Source: Gloeopeniophorella convolvens
Lineage: Eukaryota > Basidiomycota > Agaricomycetes > Russulales
Length of the DNA stretch: 40,115 bases
NCBI GenBank assembly: GCA_022496205.1
Contig: WTXD01000119.1
Location: 1-40,115 of the forward strand
Direction: 5' to 3'
Made by a program: the position numbers and the translations under genes. Under the pieces are notes generated by a model. The model saw nothing but the letters and a program-made list of their open reading frames with translations, was not told the origin of the DNA and made no database searches. This document shows, one piece after another, positions 8,236 through 18,256 of this stretch (positions within the stretch are counted from its first letter, which is position 1; each line of letters opens with the position of its first letter).

Positions 8236-10166
8236 ATGTACCCAGTTGGAGTAGTCGTTTTCTTGCAATCCGTTTTGGGACTCCCCCCCTCGGCGCTGTT
8301 CTTGGGGACGCTTGGGTTGCTGCTATCGATCGTCTACCTTTTTCGCAGTTGCCAACGTCAAGCAGATGCGCCCATCTCCCTTCCTGGAGGTCTCTCCAAC
8401 ATTACGTCCTTCTTTCGGCGACGCTACGACTTCCTCGCATGGGCACTCAAATTGACAGACCGGCGAATGTTCCAGTTCCGGCTATTGCACGTAAGTCGTG
8501 CTCGTCCTACCTGCAAACCCTGGTCTCGTATCGACGTCGCCACATTGTCGTGGAAATTAGCACAAGGTAGTCGTTGTCTCTGGAGAGCAAGGGCGCAGAG
8601 ATTTTTTCAACACAAAGGGGCTGGATCTTCAAGAAGGCTTCAGGGTTCTTTCGGGAGCGGTGAGCACAGCAGATAGTCTCTTGCGCTTTTATTACCCCAT
8701 CTGACATTCTCCCGCCTCAGCTCCCTTTCGTCCAGGGTGTGACATCGGATCTCCGTCAACAGAGAATTGCTAGAATTTACAAGCGCCTGGCAAACGTTCA
8801 GCGAAACGAACGCCTGACAGAGTGTAAGTTAGCTGACTCACATCGGACCGAAAGTGCCTCTGACCATATGCCATACGTACAGTAATACCACAAATACTGG
8901 AGGACTTCAGTAAGCTCTTAAGCTCATGGGGAAAGGCCGGACGCGTCGACCCCTTCGACGGGACATACGAAGTGAGTCAGATTTGGATTGCCTCCGGAGG
9001 CACGCATCTACCCAGGTTGACGTGCCACGCCCTGCAGCTCATATTTCAATCGACCGTTCGGTGTCTAACGAGCGCAGAAATAGCGGATGACCCCGAGGTT
9101 GTGGCGCATCTCAAGCGTCTTTACGATGACGTGGATAGCGGAACAACGCCCGCTACCGTGCTATTCCCATGGTTCCCCGGCCCTGCAATGCTCACCAGAC
9201 TGAGGGCGACAAAAAAAATCTACGACATCGTCGTCGGCGCAATTAAAGTGAGGAAACAGAGCGGCATAGCGCATAACGACAGCCTTCAGATGCTCCTGGA
9301 AGCGGGCGAAGAGCCATCAATGATTGTAGGGGTATGTTCGCTCCTGTCGCCCCTCCGGAGTTCTCCCATCGATGTGCTTTATTTAGTTCATTATGGGGCT
9401 TGTCATCGCTGGCTCGCGGTCCACGGGCACGACAGGTGCGTTCGGCGCCGACACTCCGCACGCGTCACCCCCTCTTATGTCTTCTCCTTAGCATCTTGGC
9501 TCATCACGTTCCTGGGGTGCCGCCCCGACTTGCGCCGCGAAGCGCGCGCGGAGGTCCAGGGCCTTCTCCAGTCGCACGCCCTGGAGACCCACGCCCAGCG
9601 CGACCCCACCTCCGCCGCGCTGGCAACGATCCCGCTTGTCGTATGGGAGGAAGAGACGCCCGTGCTCGACAGCCTCGTGCGCGAGACGCTACGCATCGCG
9701 CAGCCGCACGTCGCAATGCGCCGGAACGTCGGCCCGGAGGCACACATCGACGGAAAGTCGCTGCCCAGCGGCACGTTTGCGATCTACCCGTTCGCGGACG
9801 TGCACCTAGATCCGCGGCTGTACCCCGACCCGTGGAAGTTTGACCCGACGCGGCCGCAGCCCAAGGAGGACTTTGCGTATGTTGGGTGGGGTGGAGGTAC
9901 GTCACGCGCGCGTATAATGCGAGCACATGTGCTAATGGGGCTCTGGCTCGGAAGGGAGGGTCAACTGCCTCGGCCAACGCCTGGCAAAGGTCGAGATCAA
10001 GCTCTTGACGGCGTTGCTCCTCCTAAACTTTGACTTTGACATCGTCGATGCTCGCGGTTGCATCGCAAACCCGCATCCGAAGCCAAATTGGAACGACGTG
10101 CTGACGTGCCGTCCCCAAGAACAATATTTCCTCAGATATGAAAGAAAGAACTCTGATCTCTGCTAG
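8236..10166 (+). CDS. Cytochrome P450 monooxygenase, membrane-anchored
   Basis: Eight exons (8236-8490, 8561-8659, 8721-8823, 8883-8971, 9038-9331, 9387-9435, 9492-9896, 9955-10166) sum to 501 codons plus stop. An N-terminal hydrophobic anchor (residues ~5-40, FLGTLGLLLSIVYLF) targets the ER. A proline/glycine-rich hinge leads to RRRYDFLAWALKLTDRRMFQFRLL. The K-helix ExxR is ETLR in LVRETLRIAQPH. The haem-binding loop is GWGGGRVNCLGQRLAKVE, with Cys as the haem thiolate. The I-helix reads GLVIAGSRSTGTTASW, lacking the usual acid-Thr pair. The C-terminus (NWNDVLTCRPQEQYFLRYERK) resembles group-IV (CYP7/8-like) fungal P450s. The substrate is unknown. No biosynthetic partners are adjacent, so a secondary-metabolite role is not supported. 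Confidence 0.93.
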
Positions 10167-11032
10167 ATAGCGCGGAGTTTAAGTTGTGGCATTTACTTGG
10201 CCTGACTGACAGGCACTATTTTTTCGGTCTGTATCTAGATGATATACCCAGTAACTGTATACGCTGTGAGCGTTGTACGTGTCGTCATAAATCATAGATC
10301 GAGCATCGTTCGCGTGCGCGCGATTTTCAAGCGTGTGCGGCACCCAATAGAACTGTTCTCGTTATGGACTCGCAGTTAGTATAAAACGAGTGTATTTACG
10401 CCGAGCAAACGCTGCGCGTTGAAGACGGTGAAGCCGTCTGCGGGAGTAGTTCCGAGGTGAAGGTAGGGTGGTTGCCTGAGACCTCGTGACTTACGACCCG
10501 TGTGCCAACTATCTTATCTTTATCGATATCTTGCGCACCCCATTCCAGCTGAGAAATGACTGTACATTCTTGTGCCCGTGAACCGCGAAAGTCACCGCCA
10601 CCGTCTCGGATCCAGTCGTGCACAAGGTCGCTACAACTTCGGGGAGTTGGTCCGAGAACATTTGACTGCCCGTCACCGAGCCCCCGTGCCTGGACCAAAT
10701 GCCCCAGACGCTGTGGAGGAGGCTGTGCAAGAGGGGGCTTCTTCGGCATCAAAACTTTATTCTCATAGCCAATGAGCTTCGATTATTTCCTGGCTTCCCC
10801 CGCCGGTCCAGCTGCCCCCCCCCCTTGCACACCTCCTCCACAGCACCGGGAACGAGAGCAGAGCCCTGTGGGACCGTTCAAACATTCACGCTTCCGAGTG
10901 TCGTTGCCGAGCTGTGTGATAGGGTGCGATAGGCACCTCCGGAGGTACCGAAAGAGATTCCAGACACCTGGCTACAGCCGATCAACCTGTCCGCACCAAA
11001 GAGATCTAGAGTCAGAGGGAATGGATGCAGCA
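10167..11032. other. Gene-poor spacer downstream of the P450
   Basis: I see no supportable gene. Frames between 10396 and 10930 on both strands are short and mutually overlapping. The minus strand may carry remnants of the same decayed gene represented by the repeat at 11033-11131. Confidence 0.35.
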
Positions 11033-11131
11033 GAGGAAGGCCACTGACTTACAAACGCGGCAGTGGGTGCTTTCTTGGGGTGGGGACTCCGACGTGCGCA
11101 AGGGTGTGTGCGCCGGTACCTACCGGTGGTA
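11033..11131. repeat. Dispersed direct repeat, copy 1
   Basis: This ~99-bp block, from GAGGAAGGCC to TACCGGTGGTA, is repeated at 14108-14194 with few substitutions. Copy 1 has an extra 11 bp (ACTGACTTACA) whose reverse strand contains GTAAGT. Both copies read on the minus strand as the peptide SPHPKKAPxAA, so they are probably fragments of one coding sequence. Confidence 0.75.
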
Positions 11132-12329
11132 GGGTCACGGAACGGAACGGACCATGCTGACGAGCTTGTCAGTACGGTGCGGTGCCGGTAAGACTCAAGA
11201 GAGATCGTCATGCACATAACTCATGCATGAGAGAGTCCAATGAAGTCCCAAGGCAGCAAGAGCTTATGATCGAGAGGGCCCCCAAGGCGTTTTGCTGCGC
11301 GCCTGGGGGGCTGCTCTGCGGAGTGGACTCCGAGTCCTCGGAGATCTGCATCAAGCCCATCCTCTCCAAAAGCGACGGGGGCGCGGCCGGCGTTAGTCTC
11401 CGTTGCCGACCTTATGCCGATCGCGGAAGACAGTCGTTCCAGGTCGTTCTGTGCGATGGATAGGTCGGCGTGAGGTAAGATGCGCGGCGAATGGAGCCCT
11501 TGGCTTCCCTCGGAGGCGTTGGGATATGTTGGGATCTGGGCTCGGGAGCTCCGGACAATCGGCTCTGGTGAGCGACGAGCTCCTTGTATGGAGGCCGGGA
11601 GTGGACAGCTGCGATCGAAAGGACAAATAAACCAATTATGGCAACTGGTGGACACGTGATTATGGATGAGGAAAGGTTTCCGTGCTTTGTGAACCTAACG
11701 TTGATCGGTATATGGCTGTCACATAGTCACAGTGCACTCACACAATCGCGAGTTGAAGTTAGTTTTCATGCTTTTGTGGTCCTTATTAAATGCTGCATGC
11801 ACCATGGCTAGACTATCTGTAGAGCATGCGCACGGAGGTTGAACGGCACGAGTATGGTGAGCTGTCTAGCGTGTAACTTACCCAGGCTCTATAGCAAGTC
11901 GTGCGACGAGGCGCGACATTCTGCACTCAGGTTTCCAACCGGGCCGCTCTCCCGGACCTCTTCCTGATGCCTTCAAGCTGCACACTTCCATTTCCGCTTC
12001 GCTCAACCCTTTCTTCCCCAGCACTTGCACACGAAATCAAAACCAAGCTCCGCCCTTGTGACAAGACGATGCGCAGAGAGACTACGCAATAAAACAACTC
12101 AATTATGATGCCCACATCGTGAATAGAGGGACATGCGTGTATCGATGCTGTACACCGGCGTGGTGTCCGAGTTGTGCACGTCGCGTGAGTGTGCAACGTT
12201 GATGTCTTGCAACCAGAGGATGTAGTTATAACTGCCAGGCACGCTGGCTAGTGCTCCAGAAAAGCCTGTCGTCTGGACTCTGGGGCGTATTAGAGCTGCA
12301 GATGGAGGTCATGCACGAGCAGCACACTC
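11132..12329. other. Gene-poor spacer with a possible decayed frame
   Basis: A minus-strand frame at 11221-11655 has plausible composition (GRAPVAFGEDGLDADLRG) but no start context, introns or recognisable family. The rest, to 12329, holds no feature I can support. Confidence 0.3.
11587..11610 (+). repeat. 24-bp perfect inverted repeat, left arm
   Basis: The 24 bases starting TATGGAGGCCGG and ending GGACAGCT recur exactly, in reverse complement, at 13734-13757. Together the arms enclose the GC-rich tandem array. Both read as the peptide WRPGVDS in their own sense, so this is a duplicated and inverted piece of coding sequence. Confidence 0.8.
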
Positions 12330-13640
12330 AAGCACAACGCCGGCGGCGCGCACTCTCGCGCGCGCCACTCTCACCCCCGCCGCGGCGCTCTGATGAGCGT
12401 GGCATCTCTTCCCTGAGCGAGAACGGCCGTTCCGTCCTCGTGTCTCACTCGAAATCAGCGCTGCCGCGCCCTCATGTGCTTAGCACCCCCAACTCGAATC
12501 CGTGCGCCGTCGGGCGCAGCAAGGAACCACCGCTGTGCTCCAACGAGCACGGCTTCATCACCACGGGTGAGGGCCAAGGCCCTGCCCTCGTGCCTTCAAC
12601 CTCGCCGCCGCTGCGTCACCTCGCGCCCGGTATTTCCATGCCGAACGACGCCGCCAACGCACGCCTCACGACGCCGCCGTGCTCGTCAGAGCGCGACGGC
12701 ATCTCCACAGACAGGGCGGCAGCCCTGTTATCCCACAGTCCGCACCGCTGCGCATCTCCGCACACGACACTTCCGACTCAAACCCGCGCGCCATCGCGCG
12801 TTGCATGGAATCCTCGCCATGCTCTAACGAGCAGGGCCACAACACCCCGGACCTGGGCGGCAGCCCCGTCCCCACATCGTCGTTCACCCTTCTGCCGCAC
12901 GCAAAGCGTGCATGCAGCGCTCCCGCATCTCATTCAACCACCACGCCGCCGCGCATATTCGCGTGCAGCCCTCCCGCTCCGCCGCAGCACTCTGACGCGC
13001 GCGGCAACTCTCCTCAGACTGAGGGCGGCAACCCCGCTTTCGTGTCGTACTCTCCGTCTCCACCGTCGCGCCATGACGCGCGCGGCACCTCCGAATCGCA
13101 TCCACGCGCCGTCGGGCGCTGCAAGGAACCGGCGCTGTGCTTAAATGAGCATGGCCATGCTGCCACGGGCGAGGGCTGCGGCTCCGCCCTCGCACCTCTA
13201 TTGAAGTCGCCATGCCGGCTCGCGCGCGACGCCCACAAGACGACCGAGGCCGACAACGCACGCCTTATGGCACCGCCGCGCATTCTCGCGCACGACCCAC
13301 TCGCTCCGCCGCGGCGCTCGTCAGAGCATGGCAATCTTCCCTCGACCGAGGACGGCGACCCCGTTCACGGTCCCGACCTCACGGATAAGGGTGGCAGCCC
13401 CATCCTCGCAACGTCTTCGTCGCCTCCGCCTCTGCCCACGCCCTCATCGATCCCGGCGCTGCATTATGGCGCGCGCCCCGATGGACGCTGCGCCGAGACT
13501 CCGCCGTGCTCTGACGAGCACGGTATCTCTTTTACTTTGTGAGACGGCGCCGCCAACTGTTTGCCGTGCTCTGTGATGGAGCACGGCCCCGTCGTTCTGA
13601 CGGACGTCGATATCTGCGGAGACTGTCACACCGTCGACAG
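12330..13640 (+). repeat. Degenerate ~600-bp tandem repeat with coding-like structure
   Basis: Segment 12501-12593 recurs at 13103-13196 (both contain CGCCGTCGGGCGC and AAGGAACC), and the following ~100 bp recur at the same ~600-bp offset. Nested inside is a short motif GCTCnnnnGAGC followed by a GGC or GGG triplet, at 12387, 12537, 12681, 12821, 13316 and 13508, with weaker copies near 13139. On the plus strand both halves encode related peptides (EPPLCSNEHGF and EPALCLNEHGH). The first half uses the frame of 12251 and the second the frame of 12679, so one frame shift lies near 12710. The peptides are rich in Pro, Ser, Arg and His and match no family I know. It is either a decayed repeat-protein gene or a satellite. 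Confidence 0.6.
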
Positions 13641-13699
13641 CCAAATGCGTTTGAACTTGTGTAGGGTTACACCATTATTTAGTTTTTTTATTGCGTGTA

Positions 13700-14060
13700 C
13701 CTGATCGATCGAGCATGAAAATTGATTGTTTGTAGCTGTCCACTCCCGGCCTCCATATCCTTGAGCTCAAGAGTCCGGCGGACGGATCCTCGTTATGCCA
13801 GACGGCAAAATGCAAGTCGATGCGGTCATGGTAGCACCGTAGCTCGTCAAGTCGATGGGGTAGAGGAAGGTAGCTGCCGCAGGGTACTTTCCCCATGCGA
13901 TGGTCCATTCACCATGTGTTCGCAGTTGCGCAACGGGCTCGGGTCGTCCAGATCCTCCAGCACCATCTGAAAGAAGGTCGGGACAAATGTGGCCTTTTCA
14001 CATGCGCGGAATCGCTGGAGCGTCGGGATGCAGTCTCAGGTGATGAATACTGGAAGGTAA
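13700..14060 (-). pseudogene. Fragment of a decayed gene (possibly F-box/LRR-type)
   Basis: On the minus strand one frame gives CIPTLQRFRACEKATFVPTFF followed by QMVLEDLDDPSPLRN, another gives DELRCYHDRIDLHFAVWHNED, and the end reads IWRPGVDSYK. The frames do not join without frameshifts. The first stretch resembles the C-terminal part of mushroom F-box/leucine-rich proteins, but this is a resemblance only. The block also holds the right arm of the 24-bp inverted repeat and lies beside repeat copy 2. Confidence 0.35.
13734..13757 (-). repeat. 24-bp perfect inverted repeat, right arm
   Basis: This is the exact reverse complement of 11587-11610. It sits in a decayed minus-strand coding fragment and encodes the same WRPGVDS peptide. 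Confidence 0.8.
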
Positions 14061-14107
14061 CATAACAGATTCAAAAAAATGCAGTCTCCCCAAGGAGTAT
14101 ATGCCCT

Positions 14108-14194
14108 GAGGAAGGCCAACGCGGCAGGGGGTGCTTTCTTGGGGTGGGGACTCCAACGTGCGCAAGGGTCTGTGCGCCGGTATCTACCGGTAGT
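14108..14194. repeat. Dispersed direct repeat, copy 2
   Basis: It runs from GAGGAAGGCC to TACCGGTAGT and matches 11033-11131 in the same orientation, without the 11-bp insertion. On the minus strand it lies upstream of the decayed fragment at 13700-14060 and is probably its 5' part. Confidence 0.75.
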
Positions 14195-14385
14195 GGGGGA
14201 GTCTCAGAGGTGACAGTCTTAGATTATGTGCTCGAGAGCGGCTAAGGTACTTAATATCATGAACGCCTGAAGCGTACTTTACAAGCAGTTAACCGACCGA
14301 CCGACAGACTGCTATGTTGATTGGAACTCACTCGGTGGGTATGGTATCAAAGGATGCGGCGCAGCGACACCTTTCAGGCCGTGAG

Positions 14386-15069
14386 CTATTGCAACGTAAA
14401 CCTGTCTTTTTTGTTGATGCCCCGGGGCTCTCCCTCCTTCCGGGGTTCTCCACGCGGTGCCTCGCGCTCGTTCTTCGACAGTACGGCCTGGAGCCTTGCC
14501 TCCATGCGCTGCGTGCGCGCCTCCGCCTGCCGCTGCCGGACGTGCTCCTCGCGATGGCGTCGCTCGCGGTTAACCATGTGCGCGCGCTGCTCGCGCGTGG
14601 GCTGCCAGCGGCTGCGCAGGATACGGCGCACGGCCTCGGGGGACACGCGGAACTTGTTAGCGAGCACGGGCGTGCTGAATGCCTCGGGGTCGGCTGCGTG
14701 CAGCGCGCGCAAGCCTTCCATCGCCGCGCGCGAGAGCTTGTGTGGCGGCGCCCACCCCGCGGGAAACTTGGCCTGCAGTGCGGCGCGGTGTTGCGCCCAC
14801 GCATCCGGCGTCGGTTTCGACGCGGGTCTGTAGTTGTCGGTCTGATGCCGGTATTTCCTGCGTGGCATCTCCTCTTCTTCCGGCTCCTCTTCGGAGAGTG
14901 CGAGCGGTCGGGGTGGGGCGTTCCCTTCGATGCCCCAGTTCCGCTGGCGTAAGGCGCGGTTCTCCACCGAGCGGTGTGCGAGCCTGGAAAGAAGCACAGG
15001 ACCCAGTGCGCCCATCCTTAAAGTTGGTGACCTGAGAACATTGTAGCCTGTGCGGGCGAAGGCGAGCAT
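14386..15069 (-). CDS. RRG9: RRG9 / neugrin-family mitochondrial protein
   Basis: This is an uninterrupted frame of 227 codons with its ATG at 15069. A short basic N-terminus (MLAFARTGYNVLRSPTLRMG) suits a mitochondrial presequence. An acidic linker (SEEEPEEEEM) follows. The conserved core lies at residues ~95-160: AWAQHRAALQAKFPAGWAPP, then KLSRAAMEGLRALHAADPEA, FSTPVLANKFRVSPEAVRRI and LRSRW. This is the Rrg9/neugrin signature with its helix-turn-helix-like segment. A charged tail follows. In yeast Rrg9 is needed for respiratory growth and mitochondrial DNA maintenance. It is divergent to the coactosin gene, with 258 bp between their starts. Confidence 0.93.
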   Translation of the reverse strand: MLAFARTGYNVLRSPTLRMGALGPVLLSRLAHRSVENRALRQRNWGIEGNAPPRPLALSEEEPEEEEMPRRKYRHQTDNYRPASKPTPDAWAQHRAALQAKFPAGWAPPHKLSRAAMEGLRALHAADPEAFSTPVLANKFRVSPEAVRRILRSRWQPTREQRAHMVNRERRHREEHVRQRQAEARTQRMEARLQAVLSKNEREAPRGEPRKEGEPRGINKKDRFTLQ

Positions 15070-15327
15070 TGAAAAATGGCCAAGAGTGAAAGTCAGAGCG
15101 AGGGATCAAGGGATGTGCTGGGAGTCACGTGCAGAGGCCGAAGAGACGTGGCCCGAATATGGATACCAGCACAGCCACTGAATACGAGGAGACCGCGCGC
15201 CGATTCGGAGCGTGTGCAGCTTGTTCGTTCTATTTTCCTCATCTCCAGGGTCTGTCGTCCTCCTCGCTCTCGCACCGGGCTTGTCTCTTCTTTCTGTGTC
15301 TTCTCCCTTCCCTTACCTTCTGCTACC
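15070..15327. promoter_or_regulatory. Divergent promoter RRG9 / coactosin
   Basis: This 258-bp gap separates two start codons pointing away from each other, so both promoters must lie here or overlap the leaders. It contains one CACGTG palindrome near 15126 and a CT-rich tract before the coactosin ATG, a common feature of fungal leaders. No TATA box is evident. Confidence 0.6.
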
Positions 15328-16047
15328 ATGGCCGACGTTACTGATCCCAAGATCAGCGAAGGTGCGTTGCCGGCTTCCCTGCGATGTGGAGGACGTCCCT
15401 CACGGGACTCGCAGCGTATGAGGATGTTCGCTCCAGCAAATCCGATACTAACTGGGCCCTCATCGACTACGAGGTTCGTTGACGATCCTCGTTGGGGATC
15501 GAATTTTACGTATTCTGACTGATTTTCGGATGGACAGAACGACCGCTCTGATAAGCTGCTCGTCACCGAGACAGGCACTGGTGGCCTCGCCGAGCTGCAG
15601 GAGAAGCTGGACCCCGCCAGAGCCTCGTTTGCCTACGTTCGTGTTACCTACTCGAACGACAAGGAGTCGCAGCGTGAGAAGTTCATCCTCGTTACGTGGA
15701 TCGGCTCTGGCTGCAAAATCATGAGGAAGGCCAAGGTAAGCCTGTCGCCCCATCACGGGGACTGTGTCCTTCGGTTCTCTGCGTCCAATATACTCCTGCT
15801 TTCTTCTCCAATCATGCGTGCGAGGTCAGCGCGCTAACGTTTCCATGGCAGATCTCTGTACACGCCGCTGACATCAAGTCTGTGTTCCGCGCGTACTCGA
15901 TCGATGTTGCTGCCAGAGAGAAGGATGATCTGAAAGAAGAGCCGATTGTAGTCCGGTTGCGCAAGGTATGTTCTCCGCTCATATATCAATATTCTTGGGG
16001 CGTTGACTGGCTGCCAGGCTGGAGGCGCCAGTTACGATGGCGTGTAA
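15328..16047 (+). CDS. Coactosin-like actin-binding protein (ADF-H domain)
   Basis: Five exons (15328-15361, 15415-15473, 15538-15735, 15852-15965, 16018-16047) give 144 residues, the usual coactosin length. A single ADF-homology domain fills the protein: MADVTDPKISEAYEDVRS, WALIDYE, KFILVTWIGSGCKIMRKAK, VHAADIKSVFRAYSIDV and the C-terminus AGGASYDGV. Coactosins bind F-actin and counteract capping. The absence of SH3 or other domains separates it from Abp1. The ATG follows a CT-rich leader (ACCATGG). Its 3' end faces the GNAT gene across 128 bp. Confidence 0.95.
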
Positions 16048-16175
16048 TTGCCTTATTTTGGTCTGAGTCTGGTATACCCAGAGCTGTCATCGCATCTGTC
16101 GCACTGCTACTGAATTTCATTGTAAACTTCCCTAAAGACAAGCACACGTGTTGAAGCTGTGTACCATCTCTAACA

Positions 16176-17043
16176 TCACGCTTTCTTCGACGTGAGGCTC
16201 TTCAGATTCTCGATGCCGTCTTCCTCAAGACGCATGCCGACCCACTCGTCTTGGGCCTTCGCGTTGAGGCTTTGCTCGTAAAAGTCGATTGACGGCTGGT
16301 TCCACTGTATCGCCGGCGGCATCAGATTGATCCCGTTCAGCGTCAAGACACGAAACAGGAACCACCTTGAGGACGGACCAGTCCATTCGTGCGCAATCCT
16401 GCAAACGGTTCAGTAGACTGTCGGCTCGGAAAAGCAACGCCGCCACCTTCTCTTGGGCAACTACGGCAAGCTCCTTGAAGAAGGCCTTGCCGATCCCTTT
16501 GCTCCTGTGCTCAGGCTTTACGTAGAGATCCTCGAGCTGCGAATAATGCGGGCATTCTTATCAGCCGATCTCCGAGCACCCCGTGCCCGCGACGCACGTA
16601 TAGTCCCGGTCTACCGGTCCACGTCGAAAAGTTGAAGAAGTACAGCGCAAGGCCGATCGCTTCTCCAGGAGCCTCGGCGGATCCGGAGAACGCCAGGAGC
16701 GCATTTGCGACGTGCGTCTCGAACAGATGCTTCGTGATCTACCATGCAGAGTCTGAGTGATTGATTGCGAACTACGTGCCATCTGCTGTCCGATGTGCAC
16801 TCACCAGTTCGGGCGTCGCTTTTGCGAGGTGGGGCGCCTTTTCGTACACAGCCTATATGTGTGTATGAGCAGATGCGTCCAAGTTCAGATAGATTAGATC
16901 GTGCCAACTCGTAGATGAGCTGTATCACCGCCGGCTGCAGGCATTGCATTAATCTCGATTCGCGTCCGAGCGTGTCTCGGGAGCGTTGCACGCACCACGT
17001 CTTGCGGCTGTACCGGTCGAATGAAGTATGCTGAATCAGACAT
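16176..17043 (-). CDS. GNAT-family N-acetyltransferase (diamine/SAT-like)
   Basis: Seven exons on the minus strand start at ATG 17043 and total about 172 residues. They read MSDSAYFIRPVQPQDV, PAVIQLIYEL, AVYEKAPHLAKATPEL, then a segment ending FFNFSTWTGRPGLY, then LEDLYVKPEHRSKGIGKAFF, a short DCARMDWSVLK exon, and WNQPSIDFYEQSLNAKAQDE to LTSKKA. RSKGIGKAFF is the acetyl-CoA pyrophosphate-binding loop, and WN-SIDFYE is the typical motif B of spermidine/thialysine N-acetyltransferases (SAT1/SAT2 group). The substrate is probably a small amine, by family. The intron at 16853-16904 fits only with a GC donor. It is divergent to the NAC beta gene. Confidence 0.9.
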
Positions 17044-17266
17044 GCTTGCACAGTAAGAGCCCAACCGCCTGGGCCAGCTTATATACCCCGCAAAGCGCTG
17101 CGCTGACTCGACTGGGTGAGTGCGCCGCGGGAAGAGGGGAATCCAGATTAGGCAAGGACGGCTGGGGCTGTTGTTTACCTGTATTTGCGCCCAAACCTTG
17201 TTTCCTTTCCACGACCGACCGACAACCAAAGTCTACCCAAGGTCGCCGACGCCCCTGCTATCGACC
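17044..17266. promoter_or_regulatory. Divergent promoter GNAT / NAC beta
   Basis: Only 223 bp separate the two start codons, which point apart. No TATA box is obvious. A CT-rich leader precedes the NAC beta ATG. NAC beta is normally strongly expressed, so this short region should act as a strong bidirectional promoter. Confidence 0.55.
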
Positions 17267-17926
17267 ATGGATCCCGCAAAACTGGCCAAGCTGCAAGCGC
17301 AGGCGGCCGCCAACAGAATCGGTGCGTCGGTGTCGCCCCGGACGTTGATCGCGGCGCATCGGAAGGCTTACGCACGCGCGTACAGGCGGGAAGGGCACCG
17401 TGCGGCGAAAAATCGTGCGCAAGTCCAAGCCCGCAAACTCGCAGGACGACAAGAAGCTCCAGGGCGCACTCAAGAAGCTAAACGTGCAGCCGATTACCGG
17501 CGTCGAGGAGGTCAACATGTTCCGTGAGGACGGCAACGTGCTGCACTTCAGCGCCCCGAAGGGTGAGTCCACCTCACGCCTGCGTGCATGCATAGATCCG
17601 CGCGGCCCGGGCGTGTGCTGATGCGCGCAACCCTGCTAGTGCACGCCGCTGTCTCCGCGAACACGTTTGCCATCTACGGCACTGGCCAGGTCAAGGAGCT
17701 CACCGAGCTTGTCCCGGGTATCCTCAACCAGCTCGGGCCGGACTCGCTCGCGTCGCTCCGCAAGCTCGCCGAGTCGTACCAAGCGATCCAGCAGCAAGGC
17801 CAGCAGAGGGCCGGCGCGGCTGCGGATGATGATGATGACGACGTGCCCGACCTGGTCGAGAACTTCGATGTGGAGGAGCAAAAGACAGAGGAGGCCAAGG
17901 ACAGCGCGCTCGAGGAACTGAATTAA
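17267..17926 (+). CDS. EGD1: Nascent polypeptide-associated complex subunit beta (BTF3/Egd1)
   Basis: Exons 17267-17321, 17386-17562 and 17640-17926 give 172 residues. The N-terminus [20 protein letters not shown] is followed by [14 protein letters not shown], the basic ribosome-binding motif of NAC beta. The NAC domain follows (residues ~38-105): [40 protein letters not shown] and [20 protein letters not shown]. The acidic tail ([19 protein letters not shown]) is typical. It pairs with NAC alpha at the ribosome exit site to shield nascent chains. The length matches the family. Confidence 0.97.
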
Positions 17927-18256
17927 AAGCCCTCACGGCAGGTATTTGTGGTGGTGAGAGGTACGTCCGGCGCACGGGGCTTGCTCATCCGTACGTGTGC
18001 TCACTCTGCGCGGGTTTTGGCGCCCATCCTCCCCAGGCATCTGTGCACTCTTTGCTCAATCGTTACCGTTGTCTGTGTCGTGCATTCTGTATGCTTGCAA
18101 TCCCATTGTATCTGTTGCATCTTACGCTTTGGAATGTCTATGAAACCAGAAACGCTAACGGGGCCTTGGCAGAGGTGTAACTGGACAACCGATCCCATCG
18201 CAGAACGTCACAAGGGTATTCGCTGCTTCGAATGTGTATGCTCTATGGATGTTACA

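Noticed and set aside
8236..10166. Secondary-metabolite gene cluster around the P450
   Set aside because: No terpene cyclase, PKS, NRPS or transporter is adjacent; the neighbours are a PAQR protein and degenerate DNA.
12330..13640. CRISPR-like array from the regular short palindromes
   Set aside because: The spacing is irregular, the units are degenerate and coding-like, and the genome is eukaryotic.
11587..13757. 24-bp inverted repeat as terminal repeats of a DNA transposon
   Set aside because: There is no target-site duplication and no transposase between the arms, and both arms read as the same peptide within longer coding-like fragments.
14314..14952. 212-codon plus-strand frame
   Set aside because: It is the antisense shadow of the RRG9 coding sequence.
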